Shown in pieces: positions 32,739 to 44,168 of a stretch of 64,000 nt of DNA. The DNA lies in contig JASWHV010000008.1 in the NCBI GenBank assembly GCA_030760725.1, positions 32,522,720 to 32,586,719 on the forward strand, written 5' to 3'. This DNA is from Neostapfia colusana (taxonomy: Eukaryota; Streptophyta; Magnoliopsida; Poales; Poaceae). The position numbers and the translations under genes were made by a program. The notes under the pieces are model-generated. The model saw nothing but the letters and a program-made list of their open reading frames with translations, was not told where the DNA came from and did not search any database. Position 1 is the first letter of the stretch. Each line of letters begins with the position of its first letter.

Positions 32739-35700
32739 GTTTCACGTTTGAGGAAGGAGAACATTTGGATTGTGGATTCAGGTTGCTCACGCCACATGAC
32801 CGGTAACAAAGAATGGTTCTCCTCTCTCTCTTTTGTGTCACGTGTAGAAAATGTTACTTTCGCCGATAACTATTCTACTCCCATAATTGCTAAAGGTTCG
32901 GTTAGAGTAAACAATCTCTACACTTTGAAAGATGTGGCACTTGTTAAAAATTTGAAATACAACTTGCTTTCGGTTTCACAATTGCTAGATGAAAATCTAG
33001 AGGTTAGCTTTGCTAAAAATTGCTGCAAGGTTGTAGATTCAAAAGGTGAGCTTTTGTTTAACATGTCTAGGTTTGGAAGAGTTTTTAAAGCTGATTTTGA
33101 TTTGTCAACTTCTAAGCATCGGTGTCTAGTTGCTAATGATACGAAGGATCTATATTTTTGGCATCGTAGACTTGGTCACATAGGCTTTGATCATCTCACT
33201 CGTGTTAGTGCTCTTGATCGCATACGTGGGCTGCCAAAGCTTAAAAAGGACAATGATATTGTGTGCTCTTCTTGTAGACATGCTAAGTTTGTTGCAGGTT
33301 CACATGCTCCTCTCACAATGACCATGACAGCTGAACCGGGACAACTTTTACATCTTGACACATAAGATCCGGCACGTGTTCAATCCTTCGGAGGTAAATG
33401 GTATGTGCTTGTGATTATTGATGATTATTCCAGATATTCTTGGGTTTATTTTATGGCATCTAAGAATGAAGCTTTTAGTCATTTTAGAACTTTATTTCTT
33501 AGATTATCTATTGATCACCCAGGATCATTAAAAGCAGTTAGAAGTGATAACGGAACTGAATTTAAAAACCAATCCTTTGATCACTTTTGTGCTGAAAATG
33601 GAATAGATCATCAATACTCTTCACCCTATGTACCACAACAGAATGGTGTCGTAGAAAGAAAGAACAGGACCTTAGTTGAGATGGCTAGGACTATGCTTGA
33701 TGAATATCAATCTCCTAGGAAATTTTGGGCTGATGCAATTGCAACCACTTGTTATGTCTCAAATCGTGTTTTCTTGCGTGCTAAGCTTGGAAAAACCCCA
33801 TATGAGCTCCGGTTTGGACATAGGCCTATTGTTACATACTTTAGGGTTTTTGGTTGCAAATGCTTTGTTAAGAAACATGGTAATCTTGATAAATTTGAAG
33901 CTAGATCTGTTGATGGCATGTTCTTTGGTTATCCATCTCATACTAGAGGCTACCGTGTGCTTTTACTTGACACTAACAAAATTGTGGAGACTTGCGAGGT
34001 TTCTTTTGATGAAGCTAGCCCAAGTACTAGCTCCGATATTGCAGGTCCGGATCCATATCCGCAGGGGGAGAGTATTTTTATTGAAGAAGATGAAGAAGTG
34101 GTGCTGCTGCCCGAAAACTCGGAAGTAAATAACGATCAAGCTGTTGATTTTGCACCACAACCAGCACCAACAGTCACTACTGCTGGTTCGGACCTTCCTC
34201 ATTCAACAAGCTCTCCTAATCAAAGGTCCGAACATGAAGAAGAAGGTGCTTGTGAAGTGTCTACTCTCCTCCGAGTACTCAAAAGCCATCCTCCACAACA
34301 AATCATTGGAAGCTTGCATGAACGAGTCACTCGGTCCAGGTTTTGCGATCCAAACTCTCATGCTCATTCTGCTTTTGTTGCTTCTTTTGAACCCAATGAT
34401 ATATCACACGCACTCACTAATGAATCTTGGATTAATGCCATGCAAGAAGAGTTAGAAAATTTTGAAAGAAATAATGTTTGGAAACATGTACCTCCACCTC
34501 AAGGTCACACATTAATTGGAACTAAATGGGTATTTAAAAATAAGCAAAGTGAGGATGGGTTGTGGTTAGGAATAAAGCTAGGTTGGTTGCTCAAGGTTTC
34601 ACTCAAATTGAAGGTCTAGATTTTGATGAAACATTTGCTCCTGTTGCTAGATTAGAAGCTATAAGAATTTTATTAGCATTTGCTGCATCTAAAGGTTTCA
34701 AGTTATATCAAATGGATGTTAAAAGTGCTTTTCTTAATGGCTACATAGAGGAGGAGGTTTATGTTAAGCAGCCACCGGGTTTTGAAAATCCAAATTTTCC
34801 TAATCATGTTTACAAACTGTCCAAAGCCTTGTACGGTCTAAAACAAGCCCCTAGAGCATGGTATGATAGGTTAAAAACAGTCTTACTTGAAAAGGGATTT
34901 ACCATGGGCAAGGTTGATAAAACTCTTTTTGTACTTAAGCATGGCAATGACTCATTATTTGTTCAAGTGTATGTGGATGATATTATCTTTGGTTGTGCTT
35001 CTCATGATCTCGTGTCCAAGTTTTCAGCTATGATGAGTTCAGAATTTGAGAGGAGTATGATGGGAGAACTCACATACTTTTTGGGGCTGCAAATCAAGCA
35101 AACAAAAGAAGGAACTTTTGTGCATCAAACTAAGTATACAAAGGACCTTCTTAAGCGCTTCAACATGGACAAATGCAAGCCTCTTCGGACACCAATGGGA
35201 ACAGCAACAACACTTGAACTTGACGAAGATGGTGACCCGGTCGATAAAAAAGAATACAGAAGTATGATTGGATCACTTTTGTATCTCACGGCGTCAAGAC
35301 CGGACATACAATTCAGCGTGTGTCTTTGTGCACGTTTTCAAGCTTCTCCACGTGCTTCACATCGCCAAGCCATCAAAAGGATTCTCAGGTACCTACATGG
35401 AACTCAAGAATTTGACATTTTTCTTCCTTCTTCCTCAACCGTTTCTTTGAAAGCTTTTTCGGATGCTGATTTTGGGAGTTGTAGGATTGATAGGAAAAGT
35501 ACTTCGGGTGCTTGTCATTTTCTTGGTAATTCACTTTTTCCTTGGTCCTCTAGAAAACAAAGTTCAGTTGCACAATCCACGGCCGAATCTGAATATGTAG
35601 CTGCGGCTAGCGCTTGCTCAAAAATTCTTTGGATTGTTCAAACACTTAAGGACTATGGGGTTGATTTAGATAGTGTTCCACTGTTTTGTGATAACACTAG

Positions 35701-35923
35701 TGCAATTTGTATTGCTAAAAACCCCGTGAAACACTCTAGAACTAAGCACATTGACATTAGATATCACTTTCTTCGTGATAATGTTGAAAAAGGAAACATT
35801 GTGCTTCACCATGTCGATACCGAACAACAATTGGCTGATATTTTTACAAAACCTTTGGATTTCACTCGTTTTTGTTTCATTCGTAGTGAAATAGGGGTTA
35901 TGCATCCTCATGGCTTAAATTGA
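32739..35923 (+). pseudogene. pol: Sirevirus Pol (PR-INT-RT-RNase H) with one stop and one frameshift
   Basis: Continues in the Gag frame. Protease IWIVDSGCSRHMTG is at about 32763. The integrase finger is HRRLGHIGFDHL...CSSCRHAK. An in-frame TAA at 33363-33365 falls just before the DDE core (IIDDYSRYSWVYF, RSDNGTEFKN, YVPQQNGVVERKNR). A one-base loss near 34560 shifts the frame within the conserved segment after KWVFKNK. RT then runs on from about 34562 with MDVKSAFLNGYIEEEVYVKQPPGF, the catalytic YVDDIIFG, and RNase H (AFSDADFGSCRIDRKSTSG, AESEYVAAASA, TKHIDIRYHFLRD). It stops at 35921-35923. Apart from these two lesions, the active-site residues I can recognise are present. Confidence 0.93.
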
Positions 35924-36895
35924 GGGGGAGTTTTTGAAACTTTGAAAGTCTATGTGTGAATCTGAAACTAAAATAATATGAGCATAGTATTTCATACATA
36001 TATGACTTTGCGATTCCTTTTACAGGCTGAAAGTTCTTACTACATTACTCATGTTATACATTTTGTAGTTTTTGCCATGACTAGTAATTGGAATAATTAC
36101 TTACACTAAATCTGGTCATGATCGAACTTTCTTGCTGTTTTGAACTTGTTGTGTGCTCACAAGTGCTTTTAATCATAAAAAATTAATCAAGTGATCAACT
36201 CACATGTTGAGTTTTCAAATAAAAAATTGAGAAAAGATCAAGAGAATATGCATGCATCGCACTTCTTCTTTTGAGATTGCTTATCATTGCACTAAGATAT
36301 GAACTTGGAAGGAATTGTGTATGACTAAAACCATGTCCTTAAGCTTCTGATTGTCAAATGACATAGGCTTGGCTTGGTTGGTTAGAATAAGGCTGATGCG
36401 GCATATAATCCTGCAAATATCATATGATCAACTTTGTGCCTTAAATGATTATGAGTAATAAAAATGCAGCAACAAGTGTCATGTTTTCAGGTTTTGAAAC
36501 AGTTGAGTAAGGGAGATCATGACTTGCTTAAACTGAAAAATACATTTGATCTCTAGCATGGCTTACACTACTTTATGTATCTCATTGATGTGATAGTGTA
36601 AGTAACCTGATAGTATGACTTGGATGAGCTTTGTTTTGTATGTATATGTTATAATATGCTCATAACATTTAAAAATTTCTCTTTTGAACCTTGCTGAATA
36701 CATTGTCAAAGGGGGAGAAATATGTATAAGGAGAGATTTTTTTTACACTTTGCATATGTTATACACTTTCTTCCTTCTCTGATTTTAAAAAATGGGGAGA
36801 AATTAATAAAGGGGGAGAAATGAGTTTTCAAAGCTTTTCAAAACTTTTCATAAGCCAATGTTCAGATTTTAATTGGTGTTGCCAATGCATTCATC
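35924..36895 (+). other. Non-coding region between Sirevirus pol and 3' LTR with multiple PPT-like tracts
   Basis: About 970 bp without an ORF of note, so no env-like gene. Purine tracts recur: TGAGGGGGAGT right at the pol stop (35922-35932), AAAGGGGGAGAAA at 36708-36720, AATGGGGAGAAA near 36791 and AAAGGGGGAGAAA at 36808-36820. Repeated PPTs in this place are a reported Sirevirus trait. Confidence 0.85.
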
Positions 36896-36906
36896 AAGGG
36901 GGAGAT
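36896..36906 (+). promoter_or_regulatory. Sirevirus PPT
   Basis: AAGGGGGAGAT immediately upstream of the 3' LTR start TGTGAGACC. Confidence 0.92.
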
Positions 36907-38498
36907 TGTGAGACCTATGTGTGCTGAATACATTGGCAATTAGGATAAAAGTTAGCATTAACGTTCAAAGTTTTGAATATTGCCAAAACATTCTTCTGTG
37001 GCAAGGTCCGACAAGTTCTTTGTTAGGTCCGCCAAGTGTTGGCAAGGTCTGGAGAGCTTCTGTGAGGTCCGGAGCTTGTTTTTAGGGAGCTCCCATGAAG
37101 TTCAACTCGTAGAACTGCAGCGTCTTGTTTTTGCTTTTAACTCGCAATGTTTCAAACTTGCTTTATGGGAAGGTTTGCTTAGTATTAATTTGCTAAGTTT
37201 TTGGTGTGTTTTGGTGGTTATGGCTGTTATCATTTGATATGGTTTGCAACATGCTTATGTGACGTGCTCATGTAAGGTGTTGTGGTTTTCAAACTAACGT
37301 GAGTCAAGTCGAGGACTTGTGCTCGGAAGAATGGGTTGTTTATTCATGTGCAGGTGTTGCCTGAGTTCAAGACATGGCTGGTGACGGGATCCTTGGACTA
37401 GTCTCAGGGAGGAGATGAGGTTCCAACAACCAAGTTCAGGAGGAGCTGTGGTTGAGTTGATCGGGAGGTCGCGCATCATGTTTGGATCAAGGGCAGTGCA
37501 TATGAAGGTTGCGTGTACGTCGTTGGAAGGTGTTTGCACGTGTGCAAGGAGTACATGGACGTGGCAACATTGTTCCAAGGTGTGATGAAGAGAAGTGGAC
37601 GTAAAGAATTAGTCGGAAAGGTCCAACCGACTAGGTTATGGACTCAGGCTGCGGCTGAGTCGTGTTTGACTCAAATATGGAAAGTTTTGAGTTGGTTATG
37701 ATAGGATTTCATGTGGGTCACGAATTTGAGTTGTTTTAGGAATGTTTGGGACGTTCCTAAGGTGTTTGGAAGTCTTAAGATTGCTTCTATCTGCGTATAG
37801 AAGAGTCTTGAGCAGTATTGGAAAGTTACAGTTTGAATCCAAGTAGGAGTAGGAGTCCTAGTTTGAATTGGATTGGCCATAGAGCTGGTTATATAAGCAA
37901 GGGAGGCCAGAGCTCGTGGTGCACGACTTTGGGCTGTTCCTCTTGTGTTTCTATTGAATAAAGTTCATAGTTTTGAGGAGCTTTTGTTCCTTGTTCGTCC
38001 GACTTGTTTTTCATCAAGTCTTTCTCGCCGAGTTTCTGGACAGACCGACGTTGATTTGGTGTTTCATTCATAACTGGAGTTTTAAAGATCCGATTGACGT
38101 GATTCTTTTTGGATTGTCTTCACAACTCAATTATCTATCATCTGTGAAGTTTTCACGAGCTTCGGATCTGTATTTTTTGAGATAAACGAGTTTCTTTGCC
38201 GCGTTGCAGATCTGTTTTATATCGGGTAGAACAGATTGATCTTCGTCTAATGTTTTGATCGTATCTCAAGTTTTACTTCGTGTTTTCAAGTGATTCTTGT
38301 TGCATTAGATCCGTGACTTGATTCTCTACCTCTCTACTTGATTTTTCACGGTTGAACACGTTTGAAAACACTTGCACACATGGTTTCTTTAACCGATTGA
38401 TTTTTTGCTGAGGGGTTTTTGTTGTTTCCGCTGCGAAAAGTTTTAATCTACCATTCACCCCCCCTCTGGTAGCTTTTCACGTGCTCTTCTATCCTACA
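36907..38498 (+). repeat. Sirevirus 3' LTR
   Basis: 1592 bp. It matches 28825-30415 end to end with scattered substitutions and one single-base indel in the leader-side part (near 38250). Ends TATCCTACA, followed by the CACAC duplication. Confidence 0.95.
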
Positions 38499-40628
38499 CA
38501 CACCATTAGGTGGATCAAATAAGCTCAAATAGATCTGAAATTTTTATGGTATTTCAGAGATATTTTGGCGAACATCCCAGCAAAACTTCAGAATTTGCCT
38601 CCAAAGGATTCTCCAGTTAAAATTCCAAACAGTTTAAATTTTGAGGAATTAATTCTTGAGAAATAAGGATTTCCATGAATTGAAACTTGATTTGCTGGAA
38701 AGTACTCAGAGAGCTGAATCCAACAAAATTTGGTTCATTTGATTTGGATGTTCCTAGCCAAAGTTATGAGGATTTGAAGTTTGAATGGAATCTGAAAATC
38801 GGGAAAAGTTAATATCTGCCGGTGGGTCCACGGGGACACGTCTTGGGCACTGGAGCGAAGGCACACCGGGGTCCACGGAGTTTTTGCGCGCCAGCACACC
38901 AGATCCGAGCCGCAGACTGATCCCGATTTAAAATCCGAGCCGCTGACAGCCGAGGTCCACCCTCTTCGTCTACCTCCTGACGCCCGCGTTCGGCCGCCAC
39001 GACGCCTCGCCGGCAGCTTTGGTGGTGCTCCAAACTTCATGATTCTGGCCGCCCCTGCCTAAGTCCACTCGGGGAACCCGGTTCTGGGCTCAGTTCATCA
39101 TGACAATGGCCGGTACATGGTCGGCGACGAGTGGCGGCTTCGAAAGGACTTCAGCCGTGTCGGCCGACCTCCCTATCACCTCGATCGATCGAGCAAACGG
39201 TCGGGAAGCATCAGTAGACCTTAGGGAAGGTCTATATGATCTTGAAGCAGCTCGGGAGAGGTCCGAAGTAGTCTCTCACCGTGCGCCCGATGCTTCCCGT
39301 ATGCTCCGCCGACGGCAAACTTCGAAATACGCCGTGTACAGGGGTTCTCCGGCTATAGGTTGTGAAGGAAACTTGTGCGCTACCAGGTCTAGTCTGGGTA
39401 GGAGCGGATTGAGATTCTCTAACCCTTCCTAGAGTGTGAATTTGTCAGAACCGCGCCCGAAGGTCGTTCTGTACCGAGAAAGGGGAAAACTGGAAATTCT
39501 CCGCCAGCGATCAAGCACTCGGGCTGTGGCTCGTGGGTGAGCAGCACCGGTCACCAACGCGTCCGGGGACGCCTTAGCTTGGGTGTGACAACTTCCCGGT
39601 TGGGCTATCCACGAGAGGCCAAAGTGCGGCGGCTTTAGGTCTCTGCATGGAACTCTCGGTATAGCCGAGATCAACCGGTTTTTTTGCGGATTTCTAACGA
39701 CGGGGAAGAAGAAGGAAGGCTCTTAGTACCTTGTCGTAGCTCTGTAGGGAGCAGGGTGGCTGCGATCGGGCTCTCCGATCAGTTCCGAGCAGCAGAGGGA
39801 AGAGTCTGGTTCTGTGTTCTTGCGAGGGGAAAACGGCGAGGGGGCTTCGGCCGAGGAGTGGGGCGCCTTAAGAAGGGCTCCGAACCGACTTGTGCCCGCG
39901 CGTGGCCAAGCAGCTGGTGGCGCGGCGGCCCCCCTCGGTGGCGATCGCTGCTGAAGCCCGAAGACCTGAGTGAGGGAGTTTCAGTCGGTTGAATCACTTC
40001 AGTGGCTGACATGTGGGTCCCACTTTCATTTTTAACCTCTGAACTTAACTCCATATTACTGTTTACAGTAATCCCCACAATGCCCATGGTGATTTGAATT
40101 TTTCACCCCTGAGCCTTTTGAGTTGGTTACAATTCAAATTGGGTTTGGTTTGACTAATTTTCAGCACATGTTCAGTTTGAAATTCAAATAAAGTTTGAAT
40201 TTGCTACACTTAGCTCATGTTAAGATCAACTCCAAATGGAGTGAAAATTGGCTTGTGAGCTCACAAAAATGTGCTGAGTATGAATATGTTTCCCACTTTT
40301 GAATTCATGGGGTAAAAACAGTTTGAATTTGAATTTGAGTTCAAACTACCCTATTTCTAGCTATACCCAAAAGGACCTCAAAAAGATTTTGAATTTGGGT
40401 AGAACTTGGCATGGACATTCCTAGCAATGTATAGGAGTTTTTCATATGTCCAGCCCCTAGATGATTCATGTGGGAAATACCACTTTTGCATTTTGTGAGT
40501 TTATTCTCTAATGAGCATGTTGATAACGGTTACTTGCTCTTCAAATGTGTTCATCAACTTTCTTCAAATGAGGTGTGTTGTGTGGTGATGAACACTTTAA
40601 ACATATGTCAAAAACTGAGGCCTTTACA
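38499..40628 (-). mobile_element. Left LTR of gypsy element B, second part
   Basis: Resumes with ACACCATTAGGTGGATC, matching LTR S from about 12110 to its end. The GC-rich block at 38810-39990 and the AT-rich end at 40000-40628 follow S with moderate divergence. Ends GGCCTTTACA, followed by a reverse-complement PPT. ORFs up to about 110 aa here are not conserved in S. Confidence 0.92.
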
Positions 40629-40647
40629 TTCCTCCCCCCCTTAAAAG
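40629..40647 (-). promoter_or_regulatory. Polypurine tract of B (minus strand)
   Basis: TTCCTCCCCCCCTTAAAAG on the plus strand, abutting the LTR end at 40628. Element C is inserted 18 bases further on. Confidence 0.9.
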
Positions 40648-40664
40648 AATCTCGTCCCGAGATT
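40648..40664 (-). other. Hairpin next to PPT, B
   Basis: On the element strand AATCTCG, loop GGA, CGAGATT: a perfect 7-bp stem. Element C inserted at the outer edge of this hairpin, so its GATTA target overlaps one arm. Confidence 0.85.
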
Positions 40665-40665
40665 A
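40661..40665. repeat. Target-site duplication of element C, left copy
   Basis: GATTA, repeated at 53380-53384 directly after the right LTR of C. Confidence 0.95.
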
Positions 40666-43600
40666 TGTCACACCCGGTTTTTCCGAAGAAACAACCAAGT
40701 GAATATCACATGTATGCCAGGATCATTTTCTCATACATGTGATGACAAATAGTGAAGCATCATTTATTACAAGCCAGGTGTCGAATATAAATAAGTCTTA
40801 CATCACAAATGTCTCAATGAACACTAATGCTTCATCACAAGTAAATCAACTAGCAGCGGAATATTATTCTTTAGGGCTCCATCACAGGTGTTGCCCGGGG
40901 TCTTCATGAACCTAGAAACCTTCCTCGGGTCCAAAATCTTGGTCATTATACACCATCTCATTATCTTGACCTGAGCAGCAATATAAACCAACAAATATGC
41001 AAGGTTGAGTACCAATGGTACTCAGCAAGTGTGGGAAAAATTATATCATGCATGGCTAGAACAAGGAGAGGTTGAACTCATGGTTAAAGCACTACGCAAA
41101 TTAATACCTATCACCTTAGCTTATTAAGCACCTACATTACTACACAGGTGAAATGGTCCCATTTTCCCATCCCATCATTATAATCCAATACCCATAACAT
41201 CATTACCAAAGTTAAGCTCCCCGCTTAACTTCCAAAACCATCATTTCTCTAATCATGAATAAGTCCAGGCCGCTCTTAACCGTGAGCACGGCTGTCAAGA
41301 CAGTTTTGACTCTGCAGAGTTTGTACCACTGTACCCACAAGTAGTGATTTCATCCCCCGTTGCCGGGTGGACTAAAAGAACCTCCATTATGCCAGTGGCT
41401 ACGATCCACATTCACACTTCCCAGGTGTGTGGCCAAGAGATCACTACGAAGCCTTTACAAAGGGATTCCCGACGAGCGTGGGCCCACTGAGGTTTCACCC
41501 CTAACAGCATACAAGAGGCTCCAACCCCGATGCAGTGGCCCCCTCTTGAGCCTTGCGGTTCATATGGCAGTCCAGCTGACTCCTATTCCCCGCACCATCC
41601 AACACACCCATACTACGCCGGGGATACACCTAATTAATTGGCTAAGCTGCCCCATCTCAGCATGTGGTTGGCACTGTAAAGCCGGGTTACATGCTCCATG
41701 AACCGGTCCTTAGGATCCAGGCAAGTATTAAACACAAACCCAAGTCTCGTGCACCCAGCACACAACCAAAACATCCAACTTGCCTCGATCCCTACCTCTA
41801 CATAACTCACAATAGCTCATTCAAGAGTATGGTATAATAAACTGATGCTTTCATATCCCAAATATCCCATTCTAAGCATGGCTAAGCATATGCATGTAAA
41901 TAAATGACATGACAAAATAAATCCCAACCCAAGCTACAAGGAAACAAAGTAATGCAATTCTAGGGAAACCTTCCTAGCATGGGCTTCATATTTCATTTGA
42001 CAATGCAAATAATTCTAACTACACATCCTAGCATAGGATCAAAGTGGTCAAGGACACTTGCCTCCTTCTTGCTGCTCTTGAAATGGGTAGTCTTGGTCTT
42101 GGAATTGAATAACTTGTTCTTGAGCAGGTTCTACTTCATACCATCACACATAGCAAAAGAAAAACAACACCCATAAGACATAGTTCACACTTCTATTTCA
42201 TACAAACCACACATTCACATTTATGAAAGTTTCTTTACCATTTTATGTGTTGTGGATACTCTATGTGTGTTGATTTGGGGCTTGCATACACTTTCATTTA
42301 CATGTATAGGATTCCTACTTTGGTGTTCATATTTATACTCACATACTATATATATATATATACATATATATATGTGTGTTTCAGTTTTAAATAAATTCCT
42401 TATATATTAAACTACCAAGTATGTATGAAAAGTATTTTTCTTCTCCATATGTGCCTTCATAATTTCTATCAACCCTAAACTGAATTCTTTGTACTTTAGA
42501 AACTCCATTTATCATTTACTAGTTTCTATATTTCCAGATTTATATTCTTATGCATAATTATGCATTTTATTATTAAATTAGTAATACACACTACCTAAAC
42601 AGATTAGGTTCTGGTCCTAAATAATTTAAGATCATATTTTGACCTTGGCTTCTGATGTATACTATTTCATAATTATTTTCCCTATTTTTCTTTAACTATT
42701 CTTTACTTAAAAATGTGTCCCTATACTATTAAATGTGAATAATAGATGAAACAGATTTATTTCAGCCCAAAAATATCTTTTTATCTCACTCCAAAGTTTT
42801 CTAAGTACTGAGAAAGTTTTTAATAATTTTGACAATTAGGTTTGTCCCCCTTTTTAATATTTAAACACTAGTTACATATTCAATTTTCTAAATTAAATAC
42901 TAAACAGGGCTAAAATAATGAACTCACCTCATTACAGGATCTATAATATTATTTTCATAATTTCCAGGGGTCTAGCTACACTTGTCAGAGGTGTTTTTCC
43001 TAATTTCTATTTAGTCCAGGGGCTAAAACTGATTTTTAAATGAATTTACATGATTTTCTGGAGTTCCAGGGGCTAGATCTGAAGTTTCCGGGGCTAGCTC
43101 TCAATTCCAGAGAACCCCAGGGGGTAGCACGTAAGAATTCCAGTCTTTATAACGCGGGGCTGACGTGGACCGTCTGATTTTAAACCGACGGCTGAGATTA
43201 TAACATCGAACCGGTACGCGGGGTTTTAAAGTCTACCGTGCGATTTAAAATAAACGGCGCACAAGCGGCCACGTCGCTCTGATCGAGCGCGGGCGGCGCT
43301 GCCGGCGGCGCACGGCGGCGGGAAACGGCGATCTCGCCGGAAAGTTTCGGATCCTCGAGAATTCTGCCTAAAACTGTGATCTCATGGCATAGATCGGTAG
43401 AGGGGAGGTCAGGGATCTCACCTCGGGGGTTTTCTCGAGCTCGGGGGTCCTGGAAAGTGCTCGGCGGCGAGGTCCGAGGCAAAACCACGGCGAAGCTCGT
43501 CGGAGCTGGATTTGCACCGTAAGTCTTCGGGTTTTCTGCACCTGCAAAGTTCCCCGGAGGCGGTGGATCAAGACCAACGAGTTAGATCAGAGTTTCCGAG

Positions 43601-44123
43601 CTTAGATCGGCCAGAATTCACCGGCGAAGTCTCGGTGCTCACCGGAGTGAAAATCGGCGATCGCGTGCGAAAAACTGATCGGATCGGTTGCTTTTATAGC
43701 CGGGGAAGGGCGGTGGTTCTGTTGTGATCGAGTTAGAGTCCGCTGGGTCCAGAATTCGGCTGCGGGGCGCGGTTTCCCGATCGGTTGCGATCGCGCGCGC
43801 GCGGGGAGAAGTCCGGGGTCGCGGGGTTAGGGATGACAGGCGGGTCCCACATGTCAGCGAGGGGCAGCGCGGCGCGCGCGGGGGCGGGCTGCGCGGGGGT
43901 TAGCTGGGCCGGCTGGGGTTTCGGCCCACTGGCCAGTTTTTTTTCTGGTTTTCCTTTTTCTTTTTCATTTCTTTTCTGTTTTGAGTATAATTTGAATTCC
44001 AGTTTGAATTTGAATTTTTGCAAAACATGCAATACGTCCAAAAATTTCCAAATTCCCCTCTGAACATGGTTTATGGTTCTAAATCCAAAATTTGAATCTT
44101 GACTAAAAATTTGGGGTATTACA
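40666..44123 (-). repeat. Element C 3' LTR (left on plus strand)
   Basis: 3458 bp, TGTCACACCCGG to GGTATTACA on the plus strand. It contains a TA microsatellite (about 42345-42372), a GC-rich U3 part (43130-43930) and, at 41100-41830, the conserved block shared with E1 LTRs. The 113-aa and 71-aa plus-strand ORFs are repeated in the other LTR only because the LTRs are near-identical. Confidence 0.96.
42345..42372. repeat. TA microsatellite in LTR of C
   Basis: An alternating TA tract broken by a single CA, four bases longer than the copy in the other LTR near 51616-51641. It is one of the few differences between the two LTRs. Confidence 0.85.
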
Positions 44124-44140
44124 GCTCTACCCCCCTTAAA
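44124..44140 (-). promoter_or_regulatory. Polypurine tract of C (minus strand)
   Basis: GCTCTACCCCCCTTAAA on the plus strand. On the element strand it reads TTTAAGGGGGGTAGAGC and abuts the 3' LTR. Confidence 0.93.
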
Positions 44141-44143
44141 AGA

Positions 44144-44161
44144 AATCTCGTCCTCGAGATT
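44144..44161 (-). other. Hairpin next to PPT, C
   Basis: On the element strand AATCTCG, loop AGGA, CGAGATT: a perfect 7-bp stem lying between the gag-pol stop (44169) and the PPT. Confidence 0.87.
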
Positions 44162-44168
44162 GGTGTTT

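Larger units (their letters stand above)
28825..38498 (+). mobile_element. Complete Sirevirus-type Ty1/copia element
   Basis: A 9.7-kb element with LTRs 28825-30415 and 36907-38498, primer-binding site, long Gag with two CCHC knuckles and a coiled-coil middle, copia-order Pol (PR-INT-RT-RH) and several PPT-like tracts. These traits fit the Sirevirus (SIRE/Opie/Ji) lineage. TSD CACAC. The LTRs differ at roughly 40-45 positions by eye (about 2.5-3 percent), pointing to an insertion on the order of a million years ago under commonly used grass rates. Two in-frame stops and one frameshift interrupt the coding region. No env-like ORF follows pol. Confidence 0.95.

Noticed and set aside
35924..36895. 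Env-like gene after Sirevirus pol
   Set aside because: No ORF longer than about 60 codons on the sense strand. The region is purine-tract-rich non-coding DNA.
41360..41701. 113-aa plus-strand ORF, identical at 50632-50973
   Set aside because: Identity is explained by the near-identical LTRs of C. The ORF is antisense to the element and not kept in E1.
42345..42372. Possible regulatory AT element
   Set aside because: A simple TA microsatellite that differs in length between two otherwise near-identical LTRs. Nothing else supports a function.
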